From assembly GCA_032173965.1 (NCBI GenBank), contig JAVUNC010000019.1:13007234-13071233 (forward strand): a DNA stretch of 64,000 nucleotides, written 5' to 3'. The notes beneath the pieces were generated by a model. That model saw only the letters and a list, made by a program, of their open reading frames with translations, made no database searches and was not told the DNA's origin. Numbering within the stretch: position 1 is the first letter of the stretch; each line of letters opens with the position of its first letter. This DNA comes from Sitta carolinensis. Its lineage: Eukaryota; Chordata; Aves; Passeriformes; Sittidae. Below, one piece after another: positions 1-11,712 of the stretch. Made by a program: the position numbers and the translations under genes.

Positions 1-3000
1 TTGTTTCTGACACATTTGTGCCTTAAATATACAAATGCACTACCAGCATTCAGTTCCAGATGAATTAGAAGGGAACATAAACAGCTTCACACTTTAACTC
101 ATCATATTTTAAGTACATTACTATACAGCCAAATTATTTTTTCAGAAGACAAACATGCAGCTATTTGATTGCAAGTTGTGAAATAGTGCTACAACACACT
201 CCGATCACAAATTCACTAGCTAGAAACTACAGCTACAGTGGCACCAGTCAAGTCACCTTTGTACAAAGAGTCCTAAACACAGGTCTGCTTGTGACCCTTT
301 TTATCTTAAAGGCTCATCCTGCAAGAAAACAAGGCCTTTGGTAATCTGATGATGACTTAAATTAATGCATGTCTGGTTATACATAACAAAAATAATAGAG
401 TACAAAATGTAAAGAGCTGGCACACTGAAATATGACACAGTATCATCATCCAAGCACAAGGAAAGGGCAAAATGGGTGTTGAGAAGGAGAGAATTAGGAG
501 AGAAGGAAATCTCTTTTAAACTGATGGCATGCTGAACAAAATTGAATACTTAACTGGTGCACAGATTACAACACAAATTCTGGCAAGATGCAGCTATAAG
601 GAAACTTCCACCACAGCAAAAGATCAAATTTCCATTTCCTGCAGGATATATCCCAATCCCACTGTACAACCAACTGTATTTGTATGTGGGAATGGTACAG
701 AGCCAAAAAATACACTAGAAAAAATGGTCTTGAGAGGAAGAATTGTGACAAGAGAAATTGCTTACCCTCAGCAAAGTAGCTCAACACATCCCAGTCATTG
801 CTATAATTAGCTACATAAAAACTACACAGCAGTGAGCCTTAGAATATCTGATAGCAATGCAGATACTTTCTGTTTAATAATTTGTTCTTCTTATTTGTAA
901 TTCACGTAGAGTGAAACAGCACCAAAGCAACTGAAATTCAGTCCATTTGGGAATCGTGTTAAAATGCCAATTCCTGATCTGCAGTAAGAAAAGCAGACTT
1001 TACCTATCGGAGAGTGACACAGAAGCAAAAAAATCCCTCATGATAAATACAATATATAAATCGTGGAAGACCCTTACTCCCCACTCCTTTCTTTTAAAGG
1101 AAGCAAACAAACCTCCAAACTTTCTCCTATCTGCTCCCCTAAGCTGTTCACTTACATCTTATGAATCTGTTATATACACGAGAATAAACAGATTTTATGT
1201 TCTGTGTACCTCTACACCACAGTCATTTGTACATATCCTTCTGTCCAAATGACAGGTTATGAATAAGAGTAAGCAAGGGCAATCTATAGGCTGAAGTACA
1301 CAGTAATTGCCCCTACATTTCCAAAGGACTTAAGGAAAAAAGCAGCTGCCTTTCCAAATGATACCACTGTTCCAGTGACAATAGTATTAAATTATCAGTG
1401 AGTACAGCCTGCCTGTATTGGCAGAAAGAGCAAGAAAATAAATGGGTTAATTTCTAGCACCACTTGAAAGAAACAAGATCCTGAAAGAAAGGGAGAAATA
1501 CAACACTAGAAAATAAACCTGACAACCATAGAGAAAAAACTTTCCACTTGACCTTCCCTACTGAAAAATCTCTTTCAGCATTGGTATCCATTCCCATTGA
1601 TGATGCGAATTTGTGTGGGCAAAGTTAACCTGAAGGCAGGAAAAAACCCCGAACAGATAAAAAGCAGCTGGCCTTAAAACTGGTGGATAGTCAGGATCTT
1701 TTCAGGTTTTTGAGGGAAGGATTTGAGCCTGCTGGTTTTTCTGTGTGTGATTTTTTTCTTTTCTTGGCAAGTCCTTTTTTTTTTTATCCTTTAAAATCTG
1801 AATTAGAATAGCTGTGGTTTATAATGCAAGCCCAAAATCCAGACATCAGAGGATGTGGCTAGTAGCAATGAACCCTTTGGCTGTTCACACAGCACAGCTG
1901 GCTGCTGGGCAGGAAGAGCAGAAGTAAGGCCATCATGTCCTGTCACTGTAACAATCCCCTTGCTGGTCTGCTGAGCCTCAGAGCAAACAAGGTGGAATCG
2001 CTATAGGTGACAACCCCATCATTCCCACAGAGAGCTCTGTGCCTCCAAAATGCATTTTCCCCTTCTGCTACTTGAGGACAGCATTAAGAAAAAGGAAATT
2101 GCAAGCTCTTGTGGCTCCTCAAGCTCTGAGCACAATGTCTGACTGAAAAATGTCCTGCAACTCAAGTGTTCTACTCTCAGCAACATCATTTTCCATAGAG
2201 GGCTGGGATGAGAGATGCTCCAGCATCCCACAGAACTTACAACTATATTCCAAACTGTCTACTTTAAAGAAAAAAAAAGCCACAGCTGTTCTTTAAAAGA
2301 ACCATCTGAATATGAAATGACCAAGCCAGCAAGAAAAATTAGATTTAGTGTTTATCTAACTAATATAAATCTTATAAATTTTTACAGTGAGGCTGTAACA
2401 TGCTCGAGGCCCAGATGGGAGATGAAAGTAGACAAAAGGTTTCAAGGAAGGCAGCAGGGATAAATCTGTTTTTTTAATTAGGAAAGCAGAAGAGATGCAA
2501 GGGGGACTGTAATGCAAACATCTGCCCCAATATGCACCGTTCTGGTGGAGAAGAGGCAATTGTGTCTGTCTCTGAAAAGGCTGAGAGCAGCATCCAAGCC
2601 ACGTAACAAACTTGCTAACTCAAACATCCCCAAGCACAGGAATCTACGTTCTGACAAGAAAAAGGCACAGAAGGCACAGGATTGCTCCAAACACGTCTTG
2701 GTAGTGAAAACATGAGCCTGAAGACCTCTGCTGGAAGTCCAGAAAGAAAAGCAGTGGCAGCAATATCTGTCCATATCACCTTAGTGAAGCTGGAGAGTAT
2801 TTCCCCCACCTTAGCTGGGAGCTAAGAAAAGTAAACTTTTAGCCCAGAGTCAACAAGAGAAGCAATGGATTGAGTTGTGCACCTTGAAATGCAACTCTGT
2901 TTCTCAACCATGCACCTCAAGATCATGCCTGCTCCATCTGCCAAACTCTGCAGGTCTTGTATTGAACAAAAACTAGGATTTAAAAAAAAATTATTTATTT

Positions 3001-6000
3001 TATAAAATACCTGTGATTTTAACATGCATATCAAACCTAGTAAGGCTGAGTTTTGCTGTGTTCTCCCTTACATTTCCCTTTAAGCAAAAGGAGGCTGCAG
3101 TAGTTTTTAGAGTCACAAACCAGAACAAACATGGGAGCTGCTGCTCCTCCTGTCAGTGGGTGTCTTTTCTTTAGCACTAAAGCAGGCACAAGGCTGCAGA
3201 CTTATCTGAAAAACACATGAGTGGTGTTTCAGCTGAACTGGTCATAAGGATTCAGAACAAACACCTCTGCTTTTTCAGATGGGATGCTAAAAGAGGCCAT
3301 TTCAGGCACTCTGCAGACTCTGGAAGACATTGACCTTTTCTCCTTGGAATCAATTCACAATTTTCACTTTGTGGTCATGTGGGATTATTATCTGTAATTG
3401 AAAGTAGAAGTGCAGATTAGGGAAAAAAATTTACACAAGAACTCAATTATATGGCAAATTCCGTGGCTGAGGAACTACAGACTAAATTCAGTCTGTATTA
3501 AAACCTAATGTTAACTAAAGAAGGCTGAAGATGAAGGTTGGTAGATGAATACAAACAGAACAATCTCAGCCTGTTGCAACACCACAGTGCTTCCCCCAAT
3601 GGAGACAGAATGGACAGCCAGTCTTACTCACATTGCATCTCTTGAGAGGACGATTTATAATGTACAAGACAGAAGAAATTTATTTGCTAACATATGGAAA
3701 ACATTTATGGGCTCTTCAGAGGATCTGAAACTCAAGAAACACAACTACAGATTGTTAAAACTCCTAAATGGAGATTTCATTTTAGAAATAAGCATTTTTC
3801 AACTCGAGGCTGTGACATTTAGTTCTATATACTGTTGTTTCCTGCCCTGTGAGGTATGAATTTCAGAACAGGTTGTTTGCTGTAGGTCTAAGCCACAGGA
3901 AAGGTATTAGTTGGCAAAGACCTGTTTTTAAAGATCTAACCTAACCCATGCTTCAGAAAGATTGATGGGGAGCATTTGCCATAAGGATGGGCAGGATATT
4001 GCTGCACAAGTTATCATCTTGGCTTTGTAAGCTACAGTCATGGGAGAAGACAAAACTACTGACACCAAGTGAATGCTCCCACAGCCACAGCTGCAGATAA
4101 CTCAAAACCCAGAAGTCCCACCTTCTGATACAAGAAAACGATCCTCCCCTAAGCCATGCAAGGTGACAGCCTGCAGGAGAGCTCTCCCTCTGGGGCAAAC
4201 CTCCCCTTCCCCGTGGAAATAACCTGCTGGATGCCTGGAAGGGCTGCACACTGACGGAGGAATAAACAGAACAGATGATGCACCAGTCACACACACAGAA
4301 CTGCGCACATCCCATGGAGCCATATTGGAGCTAACAGGATCAGGGCTTTGCAGAATTCCTGTGTCAATCGATAGCCAACATCCACATCAGGGTCAGGGCT
4401 TGTATGTAATGAGGGGGGCTGTTCTAAAGCTGGGAGTGTTAGGTTGGTGCAAACATCTGTGCGCGATGCAGTCGGTGTGGCCGGCCACAAAGCAGTCTCA
4501 GAAATGTGAAGTTTTGGATCTCTGTGCTTGAGCAGATTGAAACATCTTCAAGAAGAGCAGGACCCCAGGCCAAATATTTGAGGCAGCAGTGCAGCAGCAA
4601 TGGATGAGATTTTCAGAGATGGGTAAATGACTGATTAAATGACTCAATCATGCAGATGCTTCTGAAAATTCTGCCGCACGCAGTTAAGTTTATTCATGCA
4701 TGTGTGGGAGAGGGGGAGGACTGTGAAGATTTTAATAACTACCTTAGGAAATAAAAAAGAACAAATGTACTTTCTCTTTAAAACAGAGAAAAAACCCCAA
4801 CCAAACCCAAAAAATCCACTGCTGTGGCTGGATGAGAGTTTACAGAAAGTTGTAGAGAAGTTTTGTGTGGAAGGATGACCAAATGGACTATGATACATAC
4901 ACAAATATATGTGTAAAGAAAGAATGGAACAGAAGGGTAAAAATAAAACATTTCACAGCCCTATCAATTTCTTCCTGTTTTAAACTGCTCTATGCTTCAG
5001 TATGTTATTTATGGCTTATGCAGTCTTCATACTTCACCATAACCTACCAGATAAATAGGAAGTTGAGAGCTTTGAAGAGCTTAAGGACTGCAAGAAAAGG
5101 AAAGACTTCATCCCAGAAAAACAAAGACATATTGGGGAAGGAGATGCGCCCAAAGCCTTATTTTTGGAGTATGACAACACATCCGCCCTGGTGTGCCATC
5201 TTGAGAAACAGCACCATGTGAGATCTCATCACCAGTGATGTCCCTCTTGCACTCTGGAGATCACAAAACTCTGCAGAGAGCATTGCCAGGCAGGACACAA
5301 CTTGTTCCCCCAGGTCCCAACAAGATGCCAACATCCCTGAGGTTTTCCTCCCTGCTAATACTACTGAGCAGCTTGTTCCTCCTTCTACATCAGGCATCCT
5401 ACCCATCAATGTCTGCATGGCAGGGAGTCACCTGTCACCTCCCCAGGGTCAAGCAGGTGGGAAAAATCTCCTGCAGTTCTGGCTCTTCATTTTGAACACA
5501 GGAGTTTGAGTGATTTTGATGCAGCTGGAGCAGGATTCATCCAACTTTTTATATGTAAAACAACACCTACTTAAAGGCAACAAGTTCTTCCTCCTTGCAA
5601 AAATCATTCTTTGAGTTTAAAAATCAGCACTCAGCCACAAGAGTGAGCTTTTGAAGAAATTCAGGAGCGCTCCCAGGTGCCTAAACATCAGCCAGTAGGA
5701 TTTTAGCAAAAATATACTCCTGTTTCCACAGACCACTCATCACTGCTGAAACAATGAATATTCCAATGTGTAACCCAGTGAGAGCTGGCACACACCCATT
5801 CAAGGCACATTTTGACAGAGATCTGCTTTCTGATGAGTACAGAAGAGCCACACACACATCAAGAGTGACTGTCCACCCCCAGCAGAGCACAGCTCATCCA
5901 GTGGATCTGGGAACAAAGCAGCATATATTGGTAAAAAGCTCTGGCTGCACTGGTGCCCCCCCACCCCCCGCCCCCGTCTGTCCCGTCCCAGTGCCTATAA

Positions 6001-7174
6001 ATCACTTCTGGCAGGTAGTTGGGAAGCAGCTGCTAATGATAGTTTTGCTGCAGAGTGCAGGAAGTCACCTTTTAACCCTGCCTGCTGTTGTTTGTCTCCC
6101 TGAGCGTGACAAAAGGACAGATGCGGCCAACATGCCAGCCGTGGGGAAGATCCGGTCAAAACTCAGCAGGGAATCTGACATGCTCCCTTGCTGGCAAAGC
6201 ATCACCCTCAAAAAACACCTTTTGGCTTTGGATGCTTCCTGGGACTCATTTTCAAGCAGCTTGATGCTTGTACTGATTTTTCCCTCCACCCTAAAAACCC
6301 AGGGAAGTATCCCAAAGACAATTTTGAGTTTGCTGTTGCTGCACTGAGGATATCCCACCTTTCCCCTTCCTACCATCTGGGCCCAAGGGACAAGGAGCGC
6401 ATTTGTAAAACAACTAATATGTGTGCATGGGGGTTGAATGAAGGTGAGCAAGTAACTTTATTTCAAGTAAAAGGTATACAATGTGAGCAACTTGTCTCCA
6501 CCCCATGGAATAGCCCTTATCAGAATCACATTTTCACCTGACAAGATTTTTTTAAATTAACTTTCCTTTTGAAATTAGTAGCTTTAGTTTCAGCAAAACT
6601 CCATAATACATTTTAGACACCACCGCAAATCAACCTCCAGCAACTTGCTCCTGCTTAAATCACTGCTCCTTAGACAGATGCCACACTACTGTGCCTTCCT
6701 CCACCCGAAGAACAGCTGTCTGAACTTTCTACATTCCACATACAGGTGAAACACCTTTAAAGTTTGCTTGTTTACAGCTGTGATTCAAAACCTTATTTCC
6801 TTGAGTATGTACCGAGTAGCAGTACCCTTGCAAACGGTTACCTGAGTTTGCAGGAAGCTTCTCAAGGACAGAGAGAAGTATTAGCAGGTGTGTGCACCAC
6901 CTCAGTCTAAACCAAAAGAAATTCAAGGGTGATTATTTCTTCACTTCCAGCCCGACATCACCTGCTGTGACATGCTTTTCACGCAGCGACAGGAGGCCAA
7001 GAGGAGGCCTCACATTCTGTAGAGGACGTGCTTCCATCAAAAAAAACCACCCCCAGTATCCAGACACGATGGTGGCTGAACGCCAGCCCTGAGGCATAAA
7101 AAGAAAAACCCATCCTAACCTGACCATGTAAACCTGACCACAGAAGAGAAGGACCTTGGGTGGCATGTACTTAC
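1..7174 (-). other. SPRED2: SPRED2 intron 4 (5' part; runs off the left edge)
   Basis: The 7.2 kb left of the exon 4 donor contain no sequence resembling the remaining SPRED2 exons (KIT-binding region, Cys-rich SPR domain with its CysCys-rich motifs). The many short open frames in both directions show no recognised protein and no codon structure. The region is ordinary AT-rich intronic DNA with short homopolymer runs and one C-rich tract at 5956-5989, listed separately. No CR1 copy was recognised. Confidence 0.8.
5956..5989 (-). other. G-quadruplex-type tract in intron 4
   Basis: On the SPRED2 sense strand this is five G tracts (3, 3, 5, 6 and 7 bases) separated by short loops of 1-6 bases, fitting the usual G3+N1-7 quadruplex rule. 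It would be G-rich in the nascent RNA. A role is unknown. Confidence 0.7.
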
Positions 7175-7239
7175 AGTGAAGACATCATCATCGCCAACCT
7201 CGGCCTCGTTGTGAAGGGTGGACGAGGAAGTTGTAGATC
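7175..7239 (-). CDS. SPRED2: SPRED2 exon 4, Ser-rich and acidic linker (residues 125-146)
   Basis: This 65-bp exon has a T-rich tract plus CTAG acceptor (AG at 7240-7241 read on the minus strand) and a consensus GTAAGT donor starting at 7174. With the single base carried over from exon 3 it encodes GSTTSSSTLHNEAEVGDDDVFT, in phase 0 at its end. The motif matches the linker that follows the EVH1 domain in vertebrate SPRED2, differing from mammalian sequence by conservative changes only (Leu for Ile, Val for Leu). No structured domain is expected here; the Ser/Thr cluster and Asp triplet look like a flexible linker. It is too short for a plain ORF search and was found by following the splice phase. 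The next coding exons were not found to its left and must lie outside the window. Confidence 0.93.
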
Positions 7240-10034
7240 CTAGAAAAAAACAAACAACAGCTTTTTAAACACAAGACATTTCCATGAAACTTCTTTTTTT
7301 TTGGGGATGCTGTTAAACATTTGGATTCTCACAGGTTGTGTGTTGTAGATGCGTGAAAGAGTGGCTCAAATTAAGGAAGAACAACCAATTTGCTGGTAGC
7401 TGGGTTAGAGAGGTAAAATCTGAGAAAGTGTTCCTTGAAATGCAACTGTGTGGCTGCCAGTGCTAATTAATGATGATAAAAATAGCAGTTACCATTTCCA
7501 ATACAGAAGACTAATTTCTGAAGAATGGTAAAGCTATGTACTAATCAGGGTGCTCCAGGCTGATTCTCAGTTGTCAAGAAACAACGTATGAGTTTTTCTT
7601 CACTTACTCCCTAAATCTGGGGGGAAATAACCTTTAATTTAAAATAAAATGAACCTCGCTTTGGCAACAAAGAGTTAGATTGGTTTTTTCCTTTTAATTT
7701 TGGAAGTTGTTATATACTCTAAAGGTCTTCTCTGTTATCACCTTCTTCTCAGAGAATCACCTTGTCCCATGTAAACAAGTTATTTGAAAGGAACTGATAT
7801 GTGTAAAACCATAAGCAAGAGAAAATAGCGGGGTACAATTTTCATTAGGTGCATTAGGCAATTTTCTGGAAAAGTAGGGAAGCATATAAAAAAACTTACC
7901 TCACCCCACAAGTGTTCCTGCAGAGCTGCCCGAGGGCCTGGTGAGCACCCGCATCACAGAACAGCCTCAGGAAGGGGGTGCTCACCATTGCTGGACCTGA
8001 CACCAAATTTATGCTGTACCTAAAAAGGAGTGACTCCCCTCCCTACACCCAATCAAGATCCCAGACCTCCTTCCTGTCTGGCTTCACCTACCCTAAGGCT
8101 GCCAAGGAGGGCAGGGTGGGTGCAGCAAAAGGATCTGTTGGGGGGGAGAACCCTCAAGTCAAAGGTCTATTTTTTTGATGGAAGCCCACTGCTAGACTGA
8201 CTTATGGCCACATCACATCCCTGACCGACACAGCAGGAACGGCTTGTACCGCCTTCATTCTGGAAATTTGTTAAAATAACGTGTTTTTATATAATGCTAT
8301 TGGCACCAGCCTTGGCTGCTCTCAGTTGCATCATCATGAAGATGTGCAGAGCTAAGTGTGAAAGCCTACTTAAAAGACTGAGTAATGTGGAAACATTTGT
8401 GCCATTTGCTACATTAGCTTTAAAATAAAAAAACCCCTGAAGCTCTACGGAGCTGCATAGGGTTCTTGTACCTGTGCCACAAACTTCTGATGTTACATGG
8501 AATGAACTACTGGTTAAACATCCACAATAAAGCAGTGATTTCATAAAGTGAAGTTCTGAATGCAAACCTAGTTGTGCTTAAAATTACCTCCTGAATCTGA
8601 TAAGTATGTGAACAAAAAAATGAATGATAAATGAAATCTGCTGCCCGACGCTGTGTGTGCATGTTATTGTTTTTCATTCAGAAAGCCTTATTTGGAAGTT
8701 AATGAGGAACACATTCATGAGGTTCAGACTGTACTGTTAATGGGATAAATATAGATTTGCTGATTTTAAAGTATCTGAGATACAGCAGAACTTGATTTTA
8801 AATACCTCCACTGTAAAGTGGATCAAGAAGAACAAAACAGGAGTTGCCAAGTATTGGCATCTCCAAAATACTACTCAATACAGCTGAGTTATTATCTCCT
8901 TCAAACTTTGCACAATCCCATGCCACTTACATAAAACATCACTTTTATGACTCAAAATGCTACACAGTTTTAACAAGAAGAAAGAAGGAAGTCTACCTGT
9001 AACTTCTCGATGCTAATGGCACAGAAAAAAGCAAATGAACTGAGAACATCCTTCCTCTAACTGATGAGGTATTTACTACTAAGAGCCCTGGGAGACTGAT
9101 TCTCTCCCAGTATCTATCCTGTCCAGGTTAAAGCAAGAACAGGCCATCCAGAAAATTAAGATGTCTTATGGAGCTAATGTCCTCAAAAAAAAAAAAAATA
9201 CACATCTATACATACATCTGAGTTAGTATCCTCAGAAAATGTGTACCATCTGTACATAAAAATATCCTGGTCCTAATGGAAGAGAAGACAAAAGGCTTTG
9301 GACTACTAAATCCCTACATAAAGTAGTATGGCTTAAAAAAAAAAAAAAAATCAAGAAAAGATGCATGAAGAATCAAATTCCATTAAAATAAAGTACAATT
9401 GAATTATAGCTGTATTGTGATTGCCTGATTGTAATGAAATGTGAAAACGAAAAATTTGTGACAACTTCAAAGCACAGAATTCAAATGCATTTTTTACAGA
9501 ATTAAAAAAACAACACCCCAAAACACAACAAAGTCTTCAAGAACTACCATTCAACTAAGAGGATGCAGACAAAACTAATTACTGCAAAATAAAACAAAAA
9601 ATAAACCAAAGTTTTATTCAACTCTAGGCAGGAATTAAATCCTTTGATTTAACAAAGACTCAGTAAGATGAGATTTGACTGCAAATAAAGAGCCTGGGCT
9701 GTTTGAGTTGCCATCACTAGTGTGAAACCCAAACTGACCAAAAAAAGCAGCAAACTTGATGATAAATAACCAGCAGAAGTCTGGACAGACAGGATTGAAA
9801 AAATACTTGACTGAAACACCTTATCTCCTCTAAGGGATGAGAAAACTCAATTTGTAAAAGCTGGCGCTTGCTCACTGTAGGATAAGGCCCCCTGCTGCAC
9901 TTGGACACATGCACGAGAGACCTCCAAGCCCAAGAACTGATTCTGAACACATCCCTTTTCCCAGCTCCCTGACTCAACCCCCCTGCCCTGCCCACTCTTC
10001 CAAGGGTGGCAGTGTCCACCCCCAGGCTCACTAC
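7240..10034 (-). other. SPRED2: SPRED2 intron 3
   Basis: This 2,795-bp intron runs from a GTAGTG donor at 10034 to a CTAG acceptor at 7240-7241. It is AT-rich toward the exon 4 side, with A runs at 9185-9198 (14 bases) and 9335-9350 (16 bases). The part next to exon 3 keeps the reading frame open to 9850 and is followed, on the same strand, by an AATAAA at 9613-9618 and a T-rich stretch, so it could serve as an alternative last exon. The segment around 8600-8800 is a unique AT-rich stretch with repeated TTAATG motifs and may be a conserved element; this cannot be tested here. Confidence 0.9.
9613..9618 (-). promoter_or_regulatory. SPRED2: Candidate intronic poly(A) signal AATAAA in intron 3
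   Basis: A canonical AATAAA lies on the transcribed strand about 230 bases after the read-through stop at 9847-9849. Within roughly 10-40 bases downstream the RNA strand becomes very T-rich with TG pairs (plus-strand positions about 9575-9612), as expected for a downstream cleavage element. AATAAA hexamers are common by chance in AT-rich introns, so use is unproven. Confidence 0.3.
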
Positions 10035-10203
10035 CTTCAATGAGGTCCTCGATGGCTTTCCTCACTCCTCTGTCGAAGGCTCGAGCGTCAGCGGGGCTTT
10101 GAAAAGTCAGCCCAAACTTTCTGTTGTCAACTTTCCAGTGGTGGAAGGTGGGGTTTGCTTTCGTGTACACCAGGTCCTTCTTCACAAAGCACTCCAGCAC
10201 CAC
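10035..10203 (-). CDS. SPRED2: SPRED2 exon 3, C-terminal half of the EVH1 domain (residues 69-124 and first base of 125)
   Basis: The acceptor CTCCCAG (AG at 10204-10205) is followed by [20 protein letters not shown], and the exon continues through [14 protein letters not shown] and [21 protein letters not shown]. It is 169 bp long and ends with one base of codon 125 before a GTAGTG donor at 10034. Phase 0 entry and phase 1 exit match exons 2 and 4. Thr101 corresponds to SPRED1 Thr102, another neurofibromin-contact residue. The final helix typical of EVH1 domains is [18 protein letters not shown]1 domains usually bind proline-rich ligands; in SPREDs the domain instead recruits the NF1 GAP-related domain to the membrane. 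If intron 3 is kept, the frame stays open for 62 codons to a TGA at 9847-9849. Confidence 0.98.
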
Positions 10204-11534
10204 CTGGGAGGGCATGAGCCCCAAAAGAGGAGCAAAGTCACTTTTCCCACCCCAAGGACTGAGCCAGTACCCTCTCCGGCCGGACTCAAAAAGCAAGCCA
10301 AGTCATGCCTCGCATAGGGGAATATCCTTCCCTACCAAATTATGACTAATAAACACCAGACACTGTAATTGTTCTCAAAACCATTGCACATTCATCTTTT
10401 GCTTGTGCTTTGAGTAGGAGCTCGTTCCCTACCCCGGGAACATGTTTTGGACCCAGTGTGGCACAGGTTAAGCTAGCGGGGGGCTCAGAACAAAGGAGAA
10501 CCTCTTCCCTCAATAATTTTGCTCAACAGAAATTTTATCCACCAGCAGCAGACTTAGGTGGTGCTGCAACACTTCCCTTTAAATTGTTCACCTCCAGCCA
10601 GACACTCATCTCAAGTTCTGCTGTGTCAAAAAACCATCTCCAGAGTGATGCTCAGGGACAACAGGAATGGCTTGTCATGTCTTACTCCACACTGCAGAAC
10701 CATAAGCATGGCTCCCAAATAATGTCAAAAAAAGCATCCTAAGCAAAACAGCATTGCAAAACAGCACTGCAAACCGTAATTGAAACAGCTTTAAAACACC
10801 AGTCTTTTTGAAAGCAAGATAATTTCTGACTCAAATAATGCATTTTTTGAGCCTGTGGAAGTGCCGCTTTTAAGCTAGCCCATATCTTCACAGGAGTGCA
10901 TTTCAGAAGAATCAAATACATAAAAACAAGATAACAAACTATAACATTTCAAGTGGCCCCTGGAAATCAGGAAAAGGCTTTATTAATTTGATTTGTGCAG
11001 GGATAGAAGAGAGCTCCTTTTTAGATAAACAGCTACCAGGAGAAACCGAGTGTGTCAATTCATAAGAGACAACTTGTCTTCATATTCTCACTCAGCTTGT
11101 TCAAACCTTGAACAGCACGCAGCATAAATAATTCATGGCCCTTTTAAAAGGCTTGCACTGCATTACTCAGTGCAATGTGACTGGCTTCATGGGCTCTTTA
11201 CACTTCAATTCACTTCTCACTTACCCCCGCACTAGGTCTGAGAAAAAAAAAGAAAAAAACCACAGGCCCTCTTTCATTCAAAGGGGATCATTGCACATGG
11301 ATGTCAAAAATTTACCTGCTCCTTCCAGGTGACATCACACCAGCCTGGGTAGCAAAAGCTGGCAATTCTAGACGAAGATTGGGTTTGTTTTGTCCAATAT
11401 GGTATTATTTGCACATGCCTGTTTTTTATATATTTTTTTTTATAAACCCCAAACTTGCACAAGAATACAATAGCAATAGATTTGGGATAATTCTCATTTT
11501 AAGAACAGACAAAAGTTGAATTAGGGTCTATTAC
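10204..11534 (-). other. SPRED2: SPRED2 intron 2
   Basis: This 1,331-bp intron lies between the GTAATA donor at 11534 and the CCTCCCAG acceptor ending at 10204. It splits the EVH1 domain between Leu68 and Val69, in phase 0. It contains scattered A- and T-rich runs, for example around 11430-11450, and no recognisable repeat, RNA gene or extra exon. Open frames on the plus strand are short and look accidental. Confidence 0.95.
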
Positions 11535-11712
11535 CAGTTTGTCTTTCTGCCTTTCACCATGGATTAGAAATCCACTTCTTCCATTGCCCTCCGGGTACGT
11601 GACCTTGCAGACGCCAACTCTACTGAGACCGCCTCCTTCTTGCGGCAACCATCCCCCACTGGAGTCATCTCGGGTCATAACCACAGCTTTGACTCGCACA
11701 ATATAGCTGTCA
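11535..11712 (-). CDS. SPRED2: SPRED2 exon 2, N-terminal half of the EVH1 domain (residues 9-68)
   Basis: On the minus strand an acceptor (CCATTGCAG, AG at 11713-11714) precedes a 178-bp exon that ends CTG before a GTAATA donor at 11534. It encodes residues 10-68 plus the last base of codon 9, including DSYIVRVKAVVMTRDDSSGG, which is diagnostic for the SPRED EVH1 fold. Arg23 and Trp30 correspond to SPRED1 Arg24 and Trp31; these lie at the surface that binds neurofibromin, and SPRED1 changes there are linked to Legius syndrome (known from the family, not shown here). The residues RVGVCKV and HGERQKDKL favour SPRED2 over SPRED1 or SPRED3. The donor lacks the usual G at +5, so it is not strong. 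Reading on into intron 2 gives a stop after only a few codons. Confidence 0.98.

Noticed and set aside
5754..6347. 197-codon open frame on the plus strand in intron 4
   Set aside because: It runs through the C-rich tract, has no recognisable domain and lies antisense within the intron; best explained by chance and locally high C content.
1..7174. SPRED2 exons 5 and 6
   Set aside because: No minus-strand segment resembles the KIT-binding region or the Cys-rich SPR domain; they must be outside the window.
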